NCBI RefSeq assembly: GCF_036785885.1
Contig: NC_092317.1
Location: 5,458,501 to 5,522,500, forward strand
Direction of reading: 5' to 3'
DNA: 64,000 nt
Source of the DNA: Coffea arabica
Taxonomy: Eukaryota > Streptophyta > Magnoliopsida > Gentianales > Rubiaceae
Shown here: in pieces, positions 61,012 to 64,000 of the stretch
Position numbering within the stretch: the first letter of the stretch is position 1
Layout: the number at the start of each line of letters is the position of its first letter
Made by a program: the position numbers and the translations under genes
Notes under the pieces: generated by a model
Told to the model about the DNA's origin: nothing
Seen by the model: only the letters and a program-made list of their open reading frames with translations
The model's database searches: none

Positions 61012-61026
61012 CCCCCCCCCCCTCTC

Positions 61027-61080
<54 letters not shown>
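61012..61080. repeat. C/CT/AC compound microsatellite
   Basis: C11 is followed by CTCCT words, then a CT run (about 61032-61060) and an AC run (61061-61080). Confidence 0.97.
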
Positions 61081-62589
61081 TCTCACCTGAGACAGCACAC
61101 ATACTTAGAGACTCTTTGAGAGACGAAGGACACGTCCAACGCACACATACATAGTTCAGGGTAATTGAGTTTGTTAGTAAGTGTGAAAGTTACAACAAAT
61201 TAAATTACAAATTAAGGGCTTATCTTTTGAAGTCTTGAGGTTTAAGATTTACTATTGCTAGAAACATACATTGGAGTGGGTTAGTGAACTTCCGAAAGCA
61301 AATGTGAATTGAATCTTTGATTTGGTCCTTTGTGGTTGTGACCTTAATGTCTTCATTATCGTTTTATGGATCGACCAAAGAGCTTCTAGAAATGTACGCA
61401 CCCCCCATGCACAGTAGCTTTCGGGACACGTACACACAAGTTGCTTCGCAGAGTATAGGGTTTCTTGCAACTGTCAAGTGCGAATAATGCGAATGTGGCA
61501 ACTTCATTTGAAAATGACAAGCTTGAGCGTTTTCTATTCAAGAAAGTAAAGCCAAACACTTGATACTATAGTAAACTTCCTGGTGCGATCATATGAAGGG
61601 AAATTTCACGTACACCTGGCCTTTATACTTTGCACTTCTTGCTAGCATATAATTAAGTATTGAGATGAGATGTTAAACTGAAGAGAAATTGTGAAATGTG
61701 CTTTGCCAACTCAAAGAAAGGAACTTATTCTGGCAACCAAAATAGGAGCAGAATTTTTTTTTTTTTTATGACAATTATGTGCAAATGAGCACAAGAATGA
61801 TTAGGCAATTCGCTAGTAATGTAATTTGATAATCTTTCTTGATTGAAGTTTAGAAGAATGAAGTATAATATTTCACTATTTTATATGATTTTAGTAGAAT
61901 TACAAAAAAAAAATTTCTCTACTCTGAGTGAAAGTGATTTTTTTAAGAATTACTTTTCTATGCACTGACAGTATATACACTTTTACCATTAGACGCATGA
62001 TACATAATCCAAATTTGAATTTAAAACTCAAATTTTGCATATATATCGTACATTAGACCGTGACAGTGTATGTAAAATTTACTCTTTTCTTAAATACTAA
62101 TTACGTCTCGAGTTACAAAAAGTGTGATTAAGATGGAGTTTCAAGATTTTGTGGCAGTGTTGAAACCTGAAGGAATAAAATAATAGCAGAGGCAAAGCGT
62201 AGGGAAAATTTTACATGTACCTACGCGAGGGCTAGGAAAGATTTCTGGAAGGGATTTGGTAGGTGGGCCAACGAGTTTTAAATCAACAAGGGCTGGGCTA
62301 CATTAGTCACCAAACTCGGACTCTCCGTACCAAAGGAACAGGCCCAGGCCTTACAAGTGTACCCGGCCTATGTCGAGCCGAATCCAGGTCACCAAGAGAC
62401 GACGGGTTTGTCCGTTGGAGGATGGGTATGATATTTGCTTCAACAGCACCAATACATAAACCAAGATAAAATGGCGGTGAAGACAGCAGGTGTAATAAAG
62501 AGACATCTCAATTCACAATCCACCTCAGTTGAACCAAACATCTAAAAGAAGAGGAAATGGATTATGTTAAGTTCTTGACACTGAAATGC

Positions 62590-62695
62590 AAGTCTAGTTC
62601 TTAAGATACCTGTAATCAATAAGTCACGGATTCGAGTCATTGAGGGTAAGTACTGTTAATTCTCTTTATATTAAAAAAAAAAAAAAAAAAAGGTC
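62590..62695 (+). mobile_element. Possible SINE relic with poly(A) tail
   Basis: A B-box-like phrase, ggattcgagtc (near 62628), precedes a T-rich stretch and a run of about 20 A (62672-62691). Box B plus poly(A) suggests a tRNA-derived SINE. The A box is weak and a target-site duplication is not clear. Confidence 0.3.
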
Positions 62696-64000
62696 TTGAT
62701 GTCAATACAAATTTAAGATCCTAATGATGGAATCAAATTGTAACAAAATAGAAAATACTAACAAATTACAAATCAATGAAAACCGAACTTACCAACAAAT
62801 GAATATAATTACGAATTAAGTTTTTAACCACTGTCAATATACTGAATGCTTTACGCTAACAAATGTAAAATGTATGCAACCGACGCAAAAAGTGAATTTC
62901 AAATTTAAAATTAAATTACATGATATACATTTACATTGGCTCGTATATACATTGATAGTACATAAAAAAAATGACTCATTAATCAGTAGAAACTTACGTG
63001 TACAGTGAGATCCTAAAATCATAATCTCTAATTTTTTGTACTTCCACCTCATCGTTCTGTCACTAAATTAAAGCTCCAGGATCTATATTATAATCGCTTT
63101 TATAAGAAGTGAAATACTTGATCAAATATCATCCAACAAATGCAACAAATTAATTGCATCTCCAATTCATTAAAGTTGATTGGCATGTGTTTTTAACGTG
63201 TAAAGCTTTCTTTTACGTACCAAGATCTGGCCAAGTATAGGTCTAGGTCGTGTTGGGAAACCCATAACCTTTTGGTCCTTTTCCCTTCCAATTTTCCAAT
63301 TGCTATTTTCTTCAATTTTCCTGCAGGCCGGCACCTGAGAAGATCCTCTGATTGTTGACCTTTTCAAATTAATAATGAATTTTGAGGGTCTCATCTCATA
63401 TATCCACTGGGACAAAAATCTTAGTAGAAAGCACATCCACTAAACCTTAGTGGCCAAGTTAAAGACAAGGGATGATTATTAACAAAAGATTCATGGGAAA
63501 ACTTCAAAATGACAAAAGCACCCTTCAGCTACTATTATGGCCCTTCCTTCCACAAAGATGCAAAGAATAAACTTACCCAACACAGTCCATTAATCCCATC
63601 AAACGTAGAAGCTGTTTTCTATTATATATACCCTACGATTTTGAAACTAATATTTCTAAACAACGAAAACCATGGGTAGCACTTAGTATTTTAACATTTC
63701 TTTTAGAAAGAACAAGTCGTCGGACATGTTTCCAGATGCGTGTGGCTAAGGTTAATTTTGTTCTCTTCTTTTCATTTTTGTTTTTATTATGCTTTTTTTT
63801 TTTTTTTAATTGTCGGATAGCATATTGCTTTTCTTATTGCCTTTAAATTTCTCTTTTCACAAATAAATTAGCAGCTATAATACAAAAATTTTGTACTTTC
63901 AATGCAACGTATTATTATTTTTCTTTCTCTGATAAAACAGCTGCTGCAAGTGTAGAGCCAAAGTGGGCTTCTCACGCAGTCTTAGCACGTGCTGCGTGGA

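Larger units (their letters stand above)
59412..64000. other. Gene-free upstream region of NAC gene
   Basis: No gene supported on either strand. It contains a perfect 35 bp tandem duplication, a C/CT/AC microsatellite, a TTC run near 59972-59996 and a possible SINE tail near 62590-62695. A TATA-like ggtatagaag on the minus strand near 59555 could serve the NAC gene, but is weak. Confidence 0.55.

Noticed and set aside
62263-62469. 68-codon frame with balanced composition
   Set aside because: No recognisable motif, no splice partner, and surrounded by repeat-like sequence; insufficient support.
1-64000. CRISPR arrays, bacterial defence genes, integrated viral genes
   Set aside because: No regularly spaced short repeats and no bacterial or viral protein signatures; all genes are intron-containing plant families or plant-specific.

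Overview
The window is nuclear DNA of a flowering plant, almost certainly a core eudicot. Every recognisable gene is a plant family, coding sequence is split by many GT-AG introns, intergenic DNA is AT-rich, and the gaps are full of short non-autonomous DNA transposons. No bacterial, viral or organellar block is present. The species cannot be named from sequence alone.

Layout. 1-5190 is a low-complexity, purine/pyrimidine-biased array: tandem ~1.5-1.8 kb units built from a foldback-type terminal-inverted-repeat element plus a short core that keeps the same two open frames. 5.2-15.8 kb is gene-poor and holds decayed RNase H-like retroelement pieces, one arm of a long-distance inverted repeat (other arm at 905-1260), a ~380 bp tandem duplication, a MITE and a hAT element. 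16356-21567 (+) is a nine-exon DUF639 membrane protein. 23557-24279 (-) is an intronless VQ-motif protein. 24.7-35.2 kb is a transposon-rich gap: two hAT-type elements with perfect 8 bp target-site duplications, a Mutator-like element with ~350 bp TIRs and a 9 bp TSD, a poly(A)-tailed retroposon with a 15 bp TSD, and several MITEs. 35567-43990 (+) is a 14-exon SMP/C2 synaptotagmin-like protein (825 aa). 44878-50295 (+) is a nine-exon plastid CRM-domain protein (837 aa). 52144-55534 (-) is a seven-exon ESP1/CstF64-like protein without an RRM (388 aa). 56980-59411 (-) is a three-exon NAC transcription factor (326 aa). 59.4-64 kb shows no gene.

The order DUF639 - VQ - SMP/C2 - CRM - NAC matches, from memory of the Arabidopsis map, the chromosome 3 run At3g18350-At3g18360-At3g18370-At3g18390-At3g18400. 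The At3g18380 (SHH2) position is empty here, and an ESP1 gene (At1g73840 in Arabidopsis) sits between the CRM and NAC genes. This is conserved ancestral gene order, not an operon: the products act in different compartments (ER membrane contact sites, plastid RNA splicing, nuclear 3' end processing, transcription). I did not find a convincing undescribed biological system. The most unusual part is the tandem array at 1-5190.
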